Positions 17,852 through 28,155 of a DNA stretch of 64,000 bases are shown piece by piece. Below the pieces are notes generated by a model, which did no database searches, had not been told where the DNA came from, and was given only the letters and a program-made list of their open reading frames with translations. The DNA lies in the NCBI GenBank assembly GCA_019635775.1, contig JAHBYU010000016.1, forward strand, positions 43,159 to 107,158, given 5' to 3'. Positions within the stretch are counted from its first letter, which is position 1, and every line of letters starts with the position of its first letter. The stretch is from Rhizobiaceae bacterium. Its GTDB lineage: Bacteria; Pseudomonadota; Alphaproteobacteria; Rhizobiales; Rhizobiaceae. The position numbers and the translations under genes were made by a program.

Positions 17852-18978
17852 AGCGCGGGCAGGTCGCCTCGCGCCCAGCCCTCGGAGATTTCTGCGGATC
17901 GCTCGGCAAATCTCCCCGCCTCGATCGCGTCACGGATATCGCGCATCAGCCGCTGATAGTAGGCGAGATTGTTCCAGGTCAGCAGCATCGCACCCAGCGC
18001 TTCCTGAGAGCGCACTAGGTGATGCAGATAGGCGCGTGAGTAGTCCCTAGCGGCGGGGCAATCGCTTTCTTCGTCGAGCGGGCGCGGGTCGTCGGCATGG
18101 CGCGCGTTGCGCAGGTTTATCTTGCCGCGCCGCGTGTATGCGAGGCCATGCCGCCCTGCCCTTGTCGGCATGACGCAGTCGAACATGTCGATGCCCCGCG
18201 CCACCGATTTCAGGATGTCGTCAGGCGTACCAACTCCCATCAGATAGCGCGGTTTTTCATCCGGAAGCTCGGGACAGGTGATGTCGAGCATCTCGAGCAT
18301 CACCGCCTGCGGCTCGCCGACGGCAAGGCCGCCGACCGCATATCCTTTCAGATCCAGCGCCTTCAACGCCTGCGCCGACCGCACGCGCAGATTTGGGACA
18401 TCGCCACCCTGCACGATGCCGAACATCGCCTTGCCCGGCTGGTTGCCGAATGCCGTCTTGCAGCGCTCTGCCCATCGCAGCGACAGCTCCATGGCGCGCT
18501 CGATCTCCTTCGGCTCGGCTGGCAGCGCCACGCATTCGTCGAGCTGCATCTGGATATCGGAATCGAGCAGCCCCTGTATCTCGATCGACCGTTCCGGGGA
18601 CATGTCGTATGCCGCGCCATCGATATGCGAGCGGAAAGTCACGCCGTTCTCGGTCAGCTTCCTGAGCTGCGACAGCGACATCACCTGGAAGCCGCCGCTG
18701 TCGGTCAGGATCGGATGCGGCCAGCGTGCGAACTCATGCAGCCCGCCCAGCCGCGCCATCCGCTCCGCGCCCGGCCGAAGCATCAGATGGTAGGTGTTGC
18801 CGAGAATGATGTCGGAGCCAAGCTCGCGCACCTGATCGAGATACATTGCCTTGACAGTGCCAGCGGTGCCCACCGGCATGAATGCCGGCGTTCGCACGGT
18901 CCCGCGCGGCATCGACACCTCGCCGCGCCTGGCTTTCCCATCTGTTGCGAGAACCCGGAACGTGAAGGTTTCGCTCAT
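17848..18978 (-). CDS. tgt: tRNA-guanine transglycosylase
   Basis: Exchanges guanine 34 for preQ1 in tRNAs with GUN anticodons, a step of queuosine synthesis. The 376 residues are of normal length. Catalytic-core motifs are present: [22 protein letters not shown] and [12 protein letters not shown]. The C-terminal zinc site is atypical: the family pattern CxCxxC before YSRAYLHHL reads SDCPAA, keeping one of three Cys. The ATG at 18978 overlaps the queA stop by four bases, which sets the start. Confidence 0.95.
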   Translation of the reverse strand: MSETFTFRVLATDGKARRGEVSMPRGTVRTPAFMPVGTAGTVKAMYLDQVRELGSDIILGNTYHLMLRPGAERMARLGGLHEFARWPHPILTDSGGFQVMSLSQLRKLTENGVTFRSHIDGAAYDMSPERSIEIQGLLDSDIQMQLDECVALPAEPKEIERAMELSLRWAERCKTAFGNQPGKAMFGIVQGGDVPNLRVRSAQALKALDLKGYAVGGLAVGEPQAVMLEMLDITCPELPDEKPRYLMGVGTPDDILKSVARGIDMFDCVMPTRAGRHGLAYTRRGKINLRNARHADDPRPLDEESDCPAARDYSRAYLHHLVRSQEALGAMLLTWNNLAYYQRLMRDIRDAIEAGRFAERSAEISEGWARGDLPAL

Positions 18979-20057
18979 GACTTTTCCGCCCGGGACAGCA
19001 GGCTGCCATCGCCATAGGAATAGAAGCGGTAGCCGCTTGAGATAGCGTGAGCATACGCCGCACGCATGCGCTCCAGTCCGGCAAACGCCGAAACCAGCAT
19101 GAAAAGCGTGGAACGCGGGAGGTGGAAGTTGGTGACCAGCGCATCCACCACGCGAAAGCGATAGCCCGGCGTGATGAAGATGTCGGTGGCGCCTGACCAT
19201 TCGGTCATCGTGCCGTCCTCGCGAGCGGCACTTTCGAGCAGGCGCAGCGACGTGGTGCCAACACAGACGATCCGGCGACCACTGGCCTTGGCGGTGTTGA
19301 TTGCTTCGGCTGTCGTGGCAGAGACATGGCCGGTTTCGGCATGCATCTTGTGATCGTTCGTGTCGTCCGCCTTGACCGGCAGGAACGTGCCGGCCCCGAC
19401 ATGCAGCGTCACAAAATGCCGTTCCACGCCGCGCGCGTCCAGCGCCGAGAACAGCTCGGGCGTGAAATGCAGCCCGGCGGTGGGTGCCGCGACCGCGCCT
19501 TCCTCGCGCGCATAGATGGTCTGGTAGTCGGAGCGATCGCGCTCGTCCTCGGCCCGTTTGGAAGCGATGTAGGGCGGCAGCGGCACATGGCCGACCGCTT
19601 CGAGCGCCTCATCGAGGAAGGCCCCTGCCACGTCGAAGGCGAGCAGGACCTCGCCGCCTTCGCGCTTCTCGACCACGGTCGCATCCAGCTTCCCAAGAAA
19701 GCAGGAATTGCCGTCATGGCCGAAATGGATGCGGTCGCCGGCCGAGACGCGCTTGCCGGGTCGGGCAAAGGCGAGCCAGCGATCTGGAGCAGTGCGCATG
19801 TGCAGGGTGACGTCTACACGCGCGCTTGCGTCGCCGCGTACCCGCATGCCGGAAAGCTGCGCCGGGATCACCTTGGTGTCGTTGAAGATCAGCAGGTCGC
19901 CGGGGTCGAGCAGCGTCGGCAGGTTGCGCACGATCCTGTCTTCCAGCTCGCCTTCCGCGCGCACGACGAGGAGCCTGGCTGAATCGCGCGGGCTTGCGGG
20001 TCGCAGCGCAATGCGCTCTTCGGGAAGGTCGAAATCGAAAAGATCGACGCGCATCAA
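18975..20057 (-). CDS. queA: S-adenosylmethionine:tRNA ribosyltransferase-isomerase
   Basis: Transfers and isomerises the ribosyl part of S-adenosylmethionine onto preQ1-tRNA to give epoxyqueuosine. The 360 residues begin with the family hallmark [18 protein letters not shown] and contain [11 protein letters not shown] and [10 protein letters not shown]. It overlaps tgt downstream and the small membrane protein upstream by four bases each, forming a coupled operon. Confidence 0.97.
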   Translation of the reverse strand: MMRVDLFDFDLPEERIALRPASPRDSARLLVVRAEGELEDRIVRNLPTLLDPGDLLIFNDTKVIPAQLSGMRVRGDASARVDVTLHMRTAPDRWLAFARPGKRVSAGDRIHFGHDGNSCFLGKLDATVVEKREGGEVLLAFDVAGAFLDEALEAVGHVPLPPYIASKRAEDERDRSDYQTIYAREEGAVAAPTAGLHFTPELFSALDARGVERHFVTLHVGAGTFLPVKADDTNDHKMHAETGHVSATTAEAINTAKASGRRIVCVGTTSLRLLESAAREDGTMTEWSGATDIFITPGYRFRVVDALVTNFHLPRSTLFMLVSAFAGLERMRAAYAHAISSGYRFYSYGDGSLLSRAEKS

Positions 20058-20503
20058 CTCAGTCGCATCAGGATCGCGCCGGCAAGCACCAGAAGCGCGC
20101 CAGAAAGTCGTCCGATCGAGATTTCCCGCACGGCCATTCCAAGAAATCCGATGCGATCGAGTAACAACGCAGCGAGCAGCTGCCCGGCCACGAGAAACGC
20201 CATGACTACAGCCGCGCCGAGACGCGGGATCAGGATCGTGGTGATCGTCACATAGGAACCGCCAAGGATTCCGCCAGCGACGAACAGCCAGGGGGACGGC
20301 GCTTTGAGGTCTATCGACATGCCCTGGCTGCGCATGACGAACAGCGTGACGATGCCAAGCACCACCGCGCCGGACAGGAACGAGAAGGCAGCGGCCGCGA
20401 CCGGCAGGCCAAGGCCGCGCGCCAGTTGCGCGTTGATCGGCGCCTGGGCGGCGAGGAGCGCACCGGCAAGCATGCCCAGCAAGGACCAGAAAACACCGAT
20501 CAT
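20054..20503 (-). CDS. DMT-type small membrane transporter (DUF606/YdcZ family)
   Basis: A 149-residue membrane protein with about five hydrophobic helices and almost no loops. The N-terminal [16 protein letters not shown] and [20 protein letters not shown] patterns match the DUF606 branch of drug/metabolite transporters. Substrate unknown. The stop overlaps the queA start (ATGA), so it is co-translated with the queuosine genes; whether it carries a queuosine precursor is speculation. Confidence 0.75.
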   Translation of the reverse strand: MIGVFWSLLGMLAGALLAAQAPINAQLARGLGLPVAAAAFSFLSGAVVLGIVTLFVMRSQGMSIDLKAPSPWLFVAGGILGGSYVTITTILIPRLGAAVVMAFLVAGQLLAALLLDRIGFLGMAVREISIGRLSGALLVLAGAILMRLS

Positions 20504-20530
20504 CGCGTTCGCGCCCTCAACCCGCCCGTC

Positions 20531-21043
20531 TTACTTGACGTCTGCGGCTACCTTCATCGAGACGATCTTGTCGGGATCCTGCACCGGTTCGCCGCGCTTG
20601 ATCTTGTCGACATTCTCCATGCCTTCGATCACCTGGCCCCACACCGTATACTGGCGGTTCAGGAAGCCTGCGTCCTCGAAGCAGATGAAGAACTGAGAGT
20701 TTGCCGAGTTCGGGTTCTGGGCGCGCGCCATGGAAGCGGTGCCGCGTGCGTGGTTCATGTTGGAGAACTCGGCCTTCAGGTCCGGCTTGTCGGAACCGCC
20801 CATGCCTGCGCGGGCCGGGTTGAAGTCCTTGCCGTCCGTCTTGCCGAACTTCACGTCGCCGGTCTGCGCCATGAAGCCGTCGATCACGCGATGGAACACC
20901 ACGCCGTCATATGCCCCTTCGCGGGCCAGTTCCTTGATGCGGGCAACGTGCCCTGGTGCAAGGTCAGGCAACATCTCGATGACGACCTTGCCCTTCGTCG
21001 TTTCGATTATGAGCGCGTTTTCGGGATCCTTGATCTCGGCCAT
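20531..21043 (-). CDS. Cytoplasmic cyclophilin-type peptidylprolyl isomerase
   Basis: A 170-residue cyclophilin without a signal peptide, catalysing cis-trans isomerisation of prolyl bonds. Core motifs include VVFHRVIDGFMAQTGDV, ASMARAQNPNSANSQFFI and FLNRQYTVWGQVIEGM. It lies 24 bases downstream of a second, exported cyclophilin of closely related sequence, suggesting a gene duplication followed by gain or loss of export. Confidence 0.93.
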   Translation of the reverse strand: MAEIKDPENALIIETTKGKVVIEMLPDLAPGHVARIKELAREGAYDGVVFHRVIDGFMAQTGDVKFGKTDGKDFNPARAGMGGSDKPDLKAEFSNMNHARGTASMARAQNPNSANSQFFICFEDAGFLNRQYTVWGQVIEGMENVDKIKRGEPVQDPDKIVSMKVAADVK

Positions 21044-21067
21044 TCTGGAAGTCCTTTCCTTGAAATT

Positions 21068-21649
21068 CTAGTTGTTGTCGGCCGCGACGCGCACCTTGAT
21101 CATGCGGTCCGGGCTGGAGACGGAGCCGTTGTTGGCCTCGTCGCCTTTCTTGATCTTGTCGACGAGATCCATCCCGCTCTCCACCTGGCCGACCACGGTG
21201 TACTGGCCATTGAGGAAGCTCGCGTCGTCAAAGGTTATGAAGAACTGGGAGTTTGCAGAGTTCGGGTTCTGGGCGCGCGCCATGCCGACTGTTCCGCGCA
21301 CGAAGGGCTCCTTGGAGAACTCAGCTGGCAGGTCGGGCTTGTCCGAGCTGCCCATGCCCGCCGCGCTGGCGTCAAAGCCGTCGTTCATGTCGCCGTACTG
21401 AACGTCGCCGGTCTGCGCCATGAAGCCGTCGATGACCCGGTGAAAGGCCACGTTGTCATAGGCGCCCTCGCGCGCCAGTTCCTTGATCCGTGCGACGTGC
21501 TGCGGCGCCAGGTCGGGGCGCAGCGCGATCGTCACGTCGCCGTCCTTCAGCGTTATGACGAGCGTGTCTTCGGGATCGGCCGCATAGGCAAACTGCGATG
21601 CAAGCAATGTCGCGGCCACGACGCACGCCGAAGCGAGCATTTTCAGCAT
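21068..21649 (-). CDS. Exported cyclophilin-type peptidylprolyl isomerase
   Basis: A 193-residue cyclophilin with a signal peptide (about residues 1-23, cut after QFAYA), so it likely acts in the periplasm. Motifs parallel those of the cytoplasmic paralogue (VAFHRVIDGFMAQTGDV, MARAQNPNSANSQFFI). It sits 10 bases downstream of coaD on the same strand. Confidence 0.93.
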   Translation of the reverse strand: MLKMLASACVVAATLLASQFAYAADPEDTLVITLKDGDVTIALRPDLAPQHVARIKELAREGAYDNVAFHRVIDGFMAQTGDVQYGDMNDGFDASAAGMGSSDKPDLPAEFSKEPFVRGTVGMARAQNPNSANSQFFITFDDASFLNGQYTVVGQVESGMDLVDKIKKGDEANNGSVSSPDRMIKVRVAADNN

Positions 21650-21659
21650 TGGATTTCTC

Positions 21660-22160
21660 CTAGGATTTGAATTTGGACTTCAGCGGCGAGACAACCGCCT
21701 TCGGGACGAAGGGGCGGATGTCTCCACCCATCGACGCAATTTGGCGTACAAGTGTGGCGGTAATCGTTCGGACGGAAGGGCTGGCCGGCAGAAAAACCGT
21801 CTGCAATTCGGGCGCCATCGTCTCGTTCATGCCGGCCATCTGCATCTCGTAGTCGAGGTCGGTGCCGTCACGAAGACCGCGGATCATGATCGATGCATTG
21901 TGCTTTCTTGCCGCGTCGATCACCAGACCGTCGAAGGCAACCACCTTGATGCGACCGGCTTCCTTGCCGAATTCCTGCGCCGCGACCTTCTCGATCAGCG
22001 ACACGCGCTCCTCAAAGCTGAAAAGCGGCGTTTTGCCGGGATGGACGCCGATGGCTGCGTAGATCGTGTCCGCGACCGCGAGCGCCGCCTTGAGCACATC
22101 AAGGTGCCCGTTGGTCAGCGGATCAAAGGAACCGGCATAGATGGCGTGGCGTCGTGTCAT
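21660..22160 (-). CDS. coaD: Phosphopantetheine adenylyltransferase
   Basis: Joins 4'-phosphopantetheine and ATP to dephospho-CoA, the penultimate step of CoA synthesis. The 166 residues show the nucleotidyltransferase motif [16 protein letters not shown] (TNGH in place of the usual T/HxGH), [13 protein letters not shown], and the C-terminal [14 protein letters not shown]. The ATG at 22160 gives the standard N-terminus; the in-frame extension to 22196 is unlike the family. Confidence 0.96.
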   Translation of the reverse strand: MTRRHAIYAGSFDPLTNGHLDVLKAALAVADTIYAAIGVHPGKTPLFSFEERVSLIEKVAAQEFGKEAGRIKVVAFDGLVIDAARKHNASIMIRGLRDGTDLDYEMQMAGMNETMAPELQTVFLPASPSVRTITATLVRQIASMGGDIRPFVPKAVVSPLKSKFKS

Positions 22161-22317
22161 GCGCGTGCTTCTAGCGAGCGGCCGCGCCAAACGCAAATGG
22201 ACATGAATACAAGATGAATCACCGGCTCAGCCATTATTTAAGGTGACCTGACTATACGCGAGTACAGTTACGGAACCGAACCCGGCCACAATACGTTTAT
22301 GGGCAGGAGATTTCGCT

Positions 22318-22458
22318 ATGATGATATTCATGCTTGCCGCCGCAATGACCATCGCCATGCTGATCGCAACTGCTTTTGCGCTCCATCAGGAAGCCGCGCG
22401 CGTCAGCCTCAGGACCAAGCGCGCCAATATGCGCGGATTCGGTGGCCGACACGCCTGA
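22318..22458 (+). CDS. Small membrane protein, unrecognised
   Basis: An ORF of 46 codons with ATG at 22318 preceded by AGGAGA at 22305-22310. The first 22 residues are hydrophobic (MMIFMLAAAMTIAMLIATAF) and the tail is basic, so it would be a single-pass membrane protein with the tail inside, or a signal-anchored peptide. It stands alone between coaD and gyrA and runs convergent to gyrA. No family recognised. Good ribosome site and sharp hydrophobic/basic division argue that it is real. Confidence 0.5.
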   Translation: MMIFMLAAAMTIAMLIATAFALHQEAARVSLRTKRANMRGFGGRHA

Positions 22459-22481
22459 CGCGTGCCGGTCCGGTTCGCTTG

Positions 22482-25271
22482 TCACTCCGTCTGCGCTCCG
22501 CCCTCTGGCGGTGACTGATCGGAAGCGGCCTCTTCGACGCTCTGGGTCTCGTCTTCTTCGCCTTCCGGCTCGGAAATTCTTTCGACGGACACGACTTTTT
22601 CGCCTTCGGCCGTGTTGAAGATGGTCACGCCCTTCGTGGCGCGGCTTGCGATGCGGATGCCGCCCACCGGCACGCGGATCACCGTTCCGCCGTCTGAAAC
22701 GAGCATGATCTGGTCGTCACCGGCCACCGGGAATGCCGCGACAAGGGGGCCGATCTCTTCCACCTTGGAAAGGTCCGTCGCGCGAATGCCCTTTCCGCCA
22801 CGGCCGATCACCCTGAAATCATAGGAAGACGAGCGCTTGCCGTAGCCATATTCGGTGACAGTGAGGACGAACTGCTCATGTGCCTTCAGGAACTCATAGC
22901 GCTCCTCTGACAGGTCTCGCTCCTCGCTCACTTCCTCATTGGTCAGCGCGATGTCTTCTTCGCCATCTTCGGCTGACGCAGCCTTGCGCTCGGCTGTTGC
23001 CCGCTTGAGAAACGCCGCGCGCTCCCATGGCTCGGCATCGACATGTTCGAGGATCGTCATGGAGATGGCGCGGTCATTGTCGCCCATCCTGATGCCGCGC
23101 ACGCCCTGCGAGCCACGGCTCTGGAACACGCGCACATCACTCACGGGGAAGCGAACGCACAGACCCGAGCTTGCCGTCAGCAGCACGTCGTCATTCTCCG
23201 TGCAGACCTCGACGGCCAGGATGGCGTCGCCTTCTTCCTCGAACTTCATGGCGATCTTGCCGTTTCGCCTCACGTCGGCGAAATCGGAAAGCTTGTTGCG
23301 CCTGACGGTACCGCGCGTCGTCGCGAACATCACATCCAGCTTGTCCCATTCGGATTCCTCCGGCAGCGGAAGGATCGCCGTGATGCGGTCGCCTTCCTCC
23401 AGGGGCAGCATGTTGCGCAGGAACTTGCCGCGCGACTGGGGGCTGCCGATCGGAAGCCTCCAGACCTTCTCCTTGTAGGCTATGCCGCGCGAAGAGAAGA
23501 ACAGGATCGGCGTATGGGTATTGGCGACAAACAGCCGGGTGAGGAAATCCTCGTTCTTGGTCGCCATGCCGGAGCGGCCTTTGCCGCCGCGTGCCTGCGC
23601 ACGGTAGAGGGAAAGGGGGACCCTCTTGATGTAGCCCTCATGCGTGACGGTAACGACCATGTCCTCGCGCTGGATGAGGTCCTCGTCCTCCATGTCCGCG
23701 CCGCCATCGGTCAATTCGGTGCGCCGCGGCGTGCCGAATTCGTCACGCACTGCGGCTAGCTCGTCTTTCACGATCTGCTGGATGCGTGCGCGCGACGACA
23801 AGATATCGAGGAAGTCGCGGATTTCCTCGCCGATCTTGCCCAGTTCGTCGCCGATCTCGTCTCGGCCAAGCGCCGTCAGGCGCGAGAGCTGCAGGGCAAG
23901 GATCGCGCGCGCCTGTTCCTCGGATAGGTTATAGGTGCCGTCCTCGTTGATCCGGTGGCGCGGATCGTCGATCAGCAGGATGAGCGACTCCACGTCGCCC
24001 GCGGGCCAGCGCCGCGTCATCAGTTGCTCGCGTGCGGTCGCCGGGTCGGGCGCCTGCCGGATCAGCTTGATGACCTCGTCGATATTGGCAACCGCGATCG
24101 CCAGGCCGACGAGGATGTGAGCCCGCTCCCGCGCCTTGCGCAGCAGGTATTTGGTTCGCCGGCTGACCACCTCCTCGCGGAAGGTTACGAACGCCTTCAG
24201 CATGTCGATGAGGGTCATCACTTCCGGCTTGCCGCCGTTCAGTGCGACCACGTTGGCGCCGAACGATGTCTGCACCGGCGTGTAACGGTAGAGCTGGTTC
24301 AGTACGACGTCCGCCACCGCGTCACGCTTCAGCTCGACCACGACGCGATAGCCCTGCCGGTCGCTCTCGTCGCGAATGTCTGAGATGCCATCGATGCGCT
24401 TGTCGCGAACCAGTTCGGCCATCTTTTCGATCATCGTGGCCTTGTTCACCTGGAAGGGAACTTCGGTCACGACAATGGCTTCACGGTCGCCGCGCGCTTC
24501 TTCGACATGCACCTTGCCGCGCATGATGATCGAGCCACGGCCCGTCGAGTAGGCGTTGTAGATGCCCGAACGGCCCAGCACGATGCCGCCGGTCGGGAAA
24601 TCGGGACCGGGAATGATTTCCATCAGGTCGGGCAGGTCGATCGCCGGATTGTCGATGATGGCGATTGCAGCGTTGCAGACTTCGATCAGGTTGTGCGGCG
24701 GAATGTTCGTCGCCATGCCGACCGCGATACCGCCCGCACCGTTGACGAGCAGGTTCGGGAACCGGGCCGGAAGCACCTTTGGTTCGCTGTCGGTGCCGTC
24801 ATAATTGTCCTGGAAATCGACCGTGTCCTTGTCGATGTCCTCCAGAAGCTCGTGCGCGACCTTGGTGAGCCTCGCTTCCGTGTAGCGCATGGCCGCCGGC
24901 GGATCGCCGTCGATCGAGCCGAAATTGCCCTGCCCGTCGATAAGCGGCACGCGCAGCGACCAGTCCTGCGCCATGCGAACGAGTGCGTCGTATATGGAGG
25001 CGTCGCCATGCGGGTGATACTTACCCATCACGTCGGAGACCGGGCGCGCCGATTTCACATGCTTGCGGTTCCAGTGATAGCCGCTCTCATGCGAGGCATA
25101 CATGATCCGGCGGTGGACCGGCTTCATGCCGTCGCGGACATCCGGGAGCGCACGCGACACGATCACGCTCATCGCGTAATCGAGATAGGAGCGCTGCATC
25201 TCCTCGATGATGGAAATCGGTTCGATGTCGGAAGGACCGCCCGGACCGCCTGCTGTTTTCTGGTCGTTCAA
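22482..25271 (-). CDS. gyrA: DNA gyrase subunit A
   Basis: Breaks and rejoins DNA for negative supercoiling with GyrB. The 929 residues comprise the N-terminal cleavage domain and the C-terminal beta-pinwheel. The catalytic Tyr130 lies in [10 protein letters not shown] and the GyrA box in [11 protein letters not shown] (about residue 560). The quinolone-determining region reads [17 protein letters not shown], with Ala91 at the position of E. coli Ser83 and Asp95 at that of Asp87. An acidic insertion sits in the pinwheel ([20 protein letters not shown]) and the C-terminus is strongly acidic. Confidence 0.98.
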   Translation of the reverse strand: MNDQKTAGGPGGPSDIEPISIIEEMQRSYLDYAMSVIVSRALPDVRDGMKPVHRRIMYASHESGYHWNRKHVKSARPVSDVMGKYHPHGDASIYDALVRMAQDWSLRVPLIDGQGNFGSIDGDPPAAMRYTEARLTKVAHELLEDIDKDTVDFQDNYDGTDSEPKVLPARFPNLLVNGAGGIAVGMATNIPPHNLIEVCNAAIAIIDNPAIDLPDLMEIIPGPDFPTGGIVLGRSGIYNAYSTGRGSIIMRGKVHVEEARGDREAIVVTEVPFQVNKATMIEKMAELVRDKRIDGISDIRDESDRQGYRVVVELKRDAVADVVLNQLYRYTPVQTSFGANVVALNGGKPEVMTLIDMLKAFVTFREEVVSRRTKYLLRKARERAHILVGLAIAVANIDEVIKLIRQAPDPATAREQLMTRRWPAGDVESLILLIDDPRHRINEDGTYNLSEEQARAILALQLSRLTALGRDEIGDELGKIGEEIRDFLDILSSRARIQQIVKDELAAVRDEFGTPRRTELTDGGADMEDEDLIQREDMVVTVTHEGYIKRVPLSLYRAQARGGKGRSGMATKNEDFLTRLFVANTHTPILFFSSRGIAYKEKVWRLPIGSPQSRGKFLRNMLPLEEGDRITAILPLPEESEWDKLDVMFATTRGTVRRNKLSDFADVRRNGKIAMKFEEEGDAILAVEVCTENDDVLLTASSGLCVRFPVSDVRVFQSRGSQGVRGIRMGDNDRAISMTILEHVDAEPWERAAFLKRATAERKAASAEDGEEDIALTNEEVSEERDLSEERYEFLKAHEQFVLTVTEYGYGKRSSSYDFRVIGRGGKGIRATDLSKVEEIGPLVAAFPVAGDDQIMLVSDGGTVIRVPVGGIRIASRATKGVTIFNTAEGEKVVSVERISEPEGEEDETQSVEEAASDQSPPEGGAQTE

Positions 25272-25305
25272 GATGTTTCACGCTATCTGGGAATCAGGTC
25301 TTCCT

Positions 25306-25333
25306 TATATAGGAAGCAAAGCCAATTCTCCAA
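25306..25333 (-). promoter_or_regulatory. Probable gyrA promoter
   Basis: On the minus strand TTGGAG (25333-25328) and TATATA (25311-25306) are separated by 16 bases and lie about 35 bases before the gyrA start. The -10 element is inside a small inverted repeat (TTCCT/AGGAA at 25301-25315). Prediction by eye. Confidence 0.4.
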
Positions 25334-25528
25334 ACACACGGCGCAGTTTTCCAGAGTTCGTTTTTTCTAGTTATTTCAATTGGATAATCGGTTTTTACAA
25401 CAAACTTGCGCGGCTGCCGAACCGGCCTGCCCAAGGGTAAGCCCCTGCCGCAGGCTCCTCGGCATCGATGATGACAGGCTGGCGCTATGCCTGCCGACAC
25501 GATAGCCTCCATGTGAGGGGAAGCTGCA

Positions 25529-26158
25529 ATGCCGGATTATGACAATCTTTTCAGTGCCTTCCTGACCATCCTGGTGACCCTAGATCCGCCAGGACTGGCG
25601 CCCTTGTTCCTGGCGCTGACAGCCGGGATGAACCGCAGCCAGCGCTATCAGGTGGCAGGGCGCGCCTCGCTGATCGCCTTCGCGATCCTTGCACTGTTCG
25701 CGTTTGCAGGCTCCGACATCCTGTCGGTGTTCGGCATCACGCTACCGGCCTTCCGGGTCGCAGGTGGTCTGCTGCTTTTCTACATCGCGTTCGAGATGAT
25801 CTTCGAGAAACGACAGGACCGGAAGGAAAAGACGGCCGACGTCGCGATCACGAAGGACCTCATCCATAACATCGCCGCTTTTCCGCTCGCCCTCCCGCTC
25901 ATAGCCGGGCCCGGAGCCATATCGGCCACGGTTCTCCTGTCCGGCACGCATCAGGATCCGGTCGGTCGCACCGCGCTGGTCGGAATCATCGCGATCTGCC
26001 TCGTACTGACCTATATCGTCCTGGTGCTTTCGGAGCGGGTCGATCGCGTTCTCGGCGAGACTGGACGGTCGATCCTGACCCGTCTGCTGGGCGTCTTGCT
26101 GGCGGCGCTGGCGGTTCAGTTCGTTGCGGACGGCATAAAGGCGCTGATGTCGGCCTGA
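25529..26158 (+). CDS. MarC family membrane protein
   Basis: A 209-residue inner-membrane protein with six hydrophobic segments. Typical MarC landmarks are LVTLDPPGLAPLFLALT near the N-terminus and FPLALPLIAGPGAISATVLL near residue 115. The family was named after the E. coli marC locus, but a role in drug resistance was not upheld and the function is unknown. It is divergent from gyrA and stands as a single gene. Confidence 0.88.
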   Translation: MPDYDNLFSAFLTILVTLDPPGLAPLFLALTAGMNRSQRYQVAGRASLIAFAILALFAFAGSDILSVFGITLPAFRVAGGLLLFYIAFEMIFEKRQDRKEKTADVAITKDLIHNIAAFPLALPLIAGPGAISATVLLSGTHQDPVGRTALVGIIAICLVLTYIVLVLSERVDRVLGETGRSILTRLLGVLLAALAVQFVADGIKALMSA

Positions 26159-26188
26159 CCGCTCCGCTGCAACGCTTCACCGTACCCG

Positions 26189-26617
26189 TCAGGCCGAAGT
26201 GTCGATCACCTTGAAATCATGCGTGACCGTTGCGGTCTTCGCCAGCATGGCGGTTGCCGAGCAATATTTCTCGATCGAGAGATCAATTGCGCGCTTGACC
26301 TTGGCTTCCGACAGTGCCCGGCCCTTCACGATGAAGTGCATGTGGATGCGCGTAAACACCTTGGGATCCGTTTCAGCGCGGTCGGCATCCATCTCGACCA
26401 CGCAGTCCTCGACCGCCTCGCGCCCCTTCTCGAGGATATTAACGACATCGTAGCTGGAGCAGCCGCCCGCGCCGATGAGGACAAGCTCCATTGGACTCGG
26501 GCCCGGCTTGGGGATCGTTCCATCCGGGCCGGACGCCGTTCCGAAAACGATCTTGTGACCGGACTCGGTGGACCCGACAAATGTACGTCCCTCAACCCAT
26601 TTTATCCTAGCTTTCAA
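26189..26617 (-). CDS. OsmC/Ohr family protein
   Basis: A 142-residue protein of the OsmC/Ohr fold, the family that includes thiol-dependent organic hydroperoxide reductases. Two Cys are visible in the expected places: one in GAGGCSSYDVV and one in AVEDCVVEMD. The C-terminal TATVTHDFKVID is typical of the YhfA-like branch. It is downstream of ssb on the same strand. Confidence 0.85.
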   Translation of the reverse strand: MKARIKWVEGRTFVGSTESGHKIVFGTASGPDGTIPKPGPSPMELVLIGAGGCSSYDVVNILEKGREAVEDCVVEMDADRAETDPKVFTRIHMHFIVKGRALSEAKVKRAIDLSIEKYCSATAMLAKTATVTHDFKVIDTSA

Positions 26618-26665
26618 GGACTTGCACTCTGATCTTCGTGTTGCGGTTTATCCCGATGCTTTGGA

Positions 26666-27187
26666 TCAGAACGGGATTTCGTCGTCCAGTTCCCGGGATG
26701 TGCCGCCGCCGCTGCGACCGCCCCCGCCTCCGCCGCCACGGCCGTAGCCCTCGTTGGGGCTGGACTGGCCGAAATCCGAGCCGCGGCTACCGCCACCGCC
26801 GCCGGAATACCCCACCTGCCCGCCTTCGCCCTGACCGCGGGCATCGAGCATCTGCAATTCACCGCGGAACTTCTGCAGCACGATCTCGGTCGTGTAGCGA
26901 TCCTGCCCGCTCTGGTCCTGCCACTTGCGGGTCTGAAGCTGGCCTTCGATATAGACCTTCATTCCCTTTTTCAGATACTGCTCGGCCACCTTCGCCAGGT
27001 TGTCGTTGAAGATGACGACCTGGTGCCATTGGGTGTTTTCCTTGCGTTCGCCGGTGTTCTTGTCGCGCCAGGATTCCGAGGTCGCGATGCGCAGGTTGAC
27101 GACCGGATCACCGGAATTGAGGCGGCGGATTTCGGGATCGGCCCCGAGATTGCCTACCAGAATGACCTTGTTGACGCTTCCGGCCAT
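26666..27187 (-). CDS. ssb: Single-stranded DNA-binding protein
   Basis: Coats single-stranded DNA in replication, recombination and repair. The 173 residues hold an N-terminal OB fold ([45 protein letters not shown]), a glycine/serine-rich linker (about 125-165), and the acidic partner-binding tail DDEIPF. I prefer the ATG at 27187 with GGAG upstream to the GTG at 27190. A LexA box lies about 100 bases upstream. Confidence 0.97.
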   Translation of the reverse strand: MAGSVNKVILVGNLGADPEIRRLNSGDPVVNLRIATSESWRDKNTGERKENTQWHQVVIFNDNLAKVAEQYLKKGMKVYIEGQLQTRKWQDQSGQDRYTTEIVLQKFRGELQMLDARGQGEGGQVGYSGGGGGSRGSDFGQSSPNEGYGRGGGGGGGRSGGGTSRELDDEIPF

Positions 27188-27289
27188 CACATGTCTCCTT
27201 CGCTTGTCCTAAACCAGCCCTGCTCTACACCAATTAAAGTGCGACGGCGGGATAAGGTCGCCCGAACGCCCGCTATCCACAACCAATAT

Positions 27290-27304
27290 GTTCCTATTTT
27301 GTTC
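27290..27304. promoter_or_regulatory. LexA (SOS) box upstream of ssb
   Basis: GTTC-CTATTTT-GTTC is an exact match to the alphaproteobacterial SOS box GTTC-N7-GTTC. It lies about 100 bases upstream of ssb and about 80 bases upstream of the small plus-strand gene at 27387, so it could control either or both. Confidence 0.75.
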
Positions 27305-27386
27305 TAGTTGGCCCAGGTGCCGGAGTCAATTGGCCTGCAAGCAATCGTGACTGGCCCGGCCCTCACGGTCGGGTTATGGAGCGGAA

Positions 27387-27620
27387 ATGAAGCGCCCGAT
27401 CCTTTGTCTCATCGCCACCTGGCTGGTCGTGCCCGCCTTCGCCGAAGACCTCCCCGGCGTGACCAAGCCAAAGCAGATCGTGCAGCCGGTCCCTGAACCC
27501 GTTGACCAGAAGTCCGGCGAGGACACGCAGGCCTTGCGCGTCGGCGACTGGGATGTGAATATTTCTGGAAGTGTCATCGTTGACGTGGGCGTCGGAGGGT
27601 CAAGGCAGCCGCCACGCTGA
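27387..27620 (+). CDS. Small exported protein, unrecognised
   Basis: A 77-residue protein with a signal peptide (about residues 1-19, cleavage after PAFA). The mature part is short and rich in Pro, Val and Gln (KQIVQPVPEPVD) with a C-terminal DVGVGGSRQPPR. GGAG stands before the ATG and a terminator follows, which support a real gene. It faces away from ssb across a LexA box. No family recognised. Confidence 0.6.
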   Translation: MKRPILCLIATWLVVPAFAEDLPGVTKPKQIVQPVPEPVDQKSGEDTQALRVGDWDVNISGSVIVDVGVGGSRQPPR

Positions 27621-28155
27621 CGGGCTCGCCTGCTGACGCGACTCTTGTTCAGAATTGGCAAAAAGGGCGACCCCGCTCCTGTCAGGGAGACGGGGTCTTG
27701 TTTTACCGGCTTCTAGCCGCTTGCCGGGACTTTATGACCGGCCTTGTTCGGATGCTACGCGGCAATCGCCGACGATCCGACTGAATGGTCTCTGATTTTT
27801 TGTGGGAAGCAGGTTTCGTCCTGCCCGGCCCCGGTCTCTAGCGGAGCCGCTTGGTACTGTCCGGTGGAGTCATTCCTTCCTCCTTCGTCAGTTTCCTTCA
27901 GCCTCTCCGGGAACCTGTCCGCCCGTTTGCGGCGTCTCGCAAACTGCCCTTATGGCGGCGGATGATGTCCTGTAGACATCGGGTGCCTTGAGGCATGACC
28001 GAATCTGTACCTTCATGGCCCCTGCGTCAACCGCCAAGGTTCCGTTGCAAAGAAATGTGATCGCTGCCGTTTTGAACGCCCGGCAGGCGGCAGTCGATGC
28101 TGGACAAATTTTGCGCGCTGTCGCAGCGTTGAGGAGAAATACGAACTGGAGTGCC
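27621..28155. other. Intergenic region before the caspase-like gene
   Basis: About 535 bases. The first part holds a terminator (27669-27702). The rest has short frames (for example 27744-27965) with no ribosome site and cysteine- and serine-rich translations that do not look coding. A promoter for the caspase-like gene must lie here, but I could not place it. Confidence 0.5.
27669..27704 (+). terminator. Intrinsic terminator
   Basis: GACCCCG (27669-27675) pairs with CGGGGTC (27691-27697), with further CTCC/GGAG pairing inside, then TTGTTTT. It ends the small gene at 27387-27620. Confidence 0.75.

Noticed and set aside
20504-20530. PreQ1 riboswitch before the queA-tgt operon
   Set aside because: The gap is only 27 bases and holds no preQ1-type stem or A-rich tail.
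27744-27965. 73-codon plus-strand frame before the caspase-like gene
   Set aside because: No ribosome site, cysteine- and serine-rich unconserved-looking translation; treated as non-coding.
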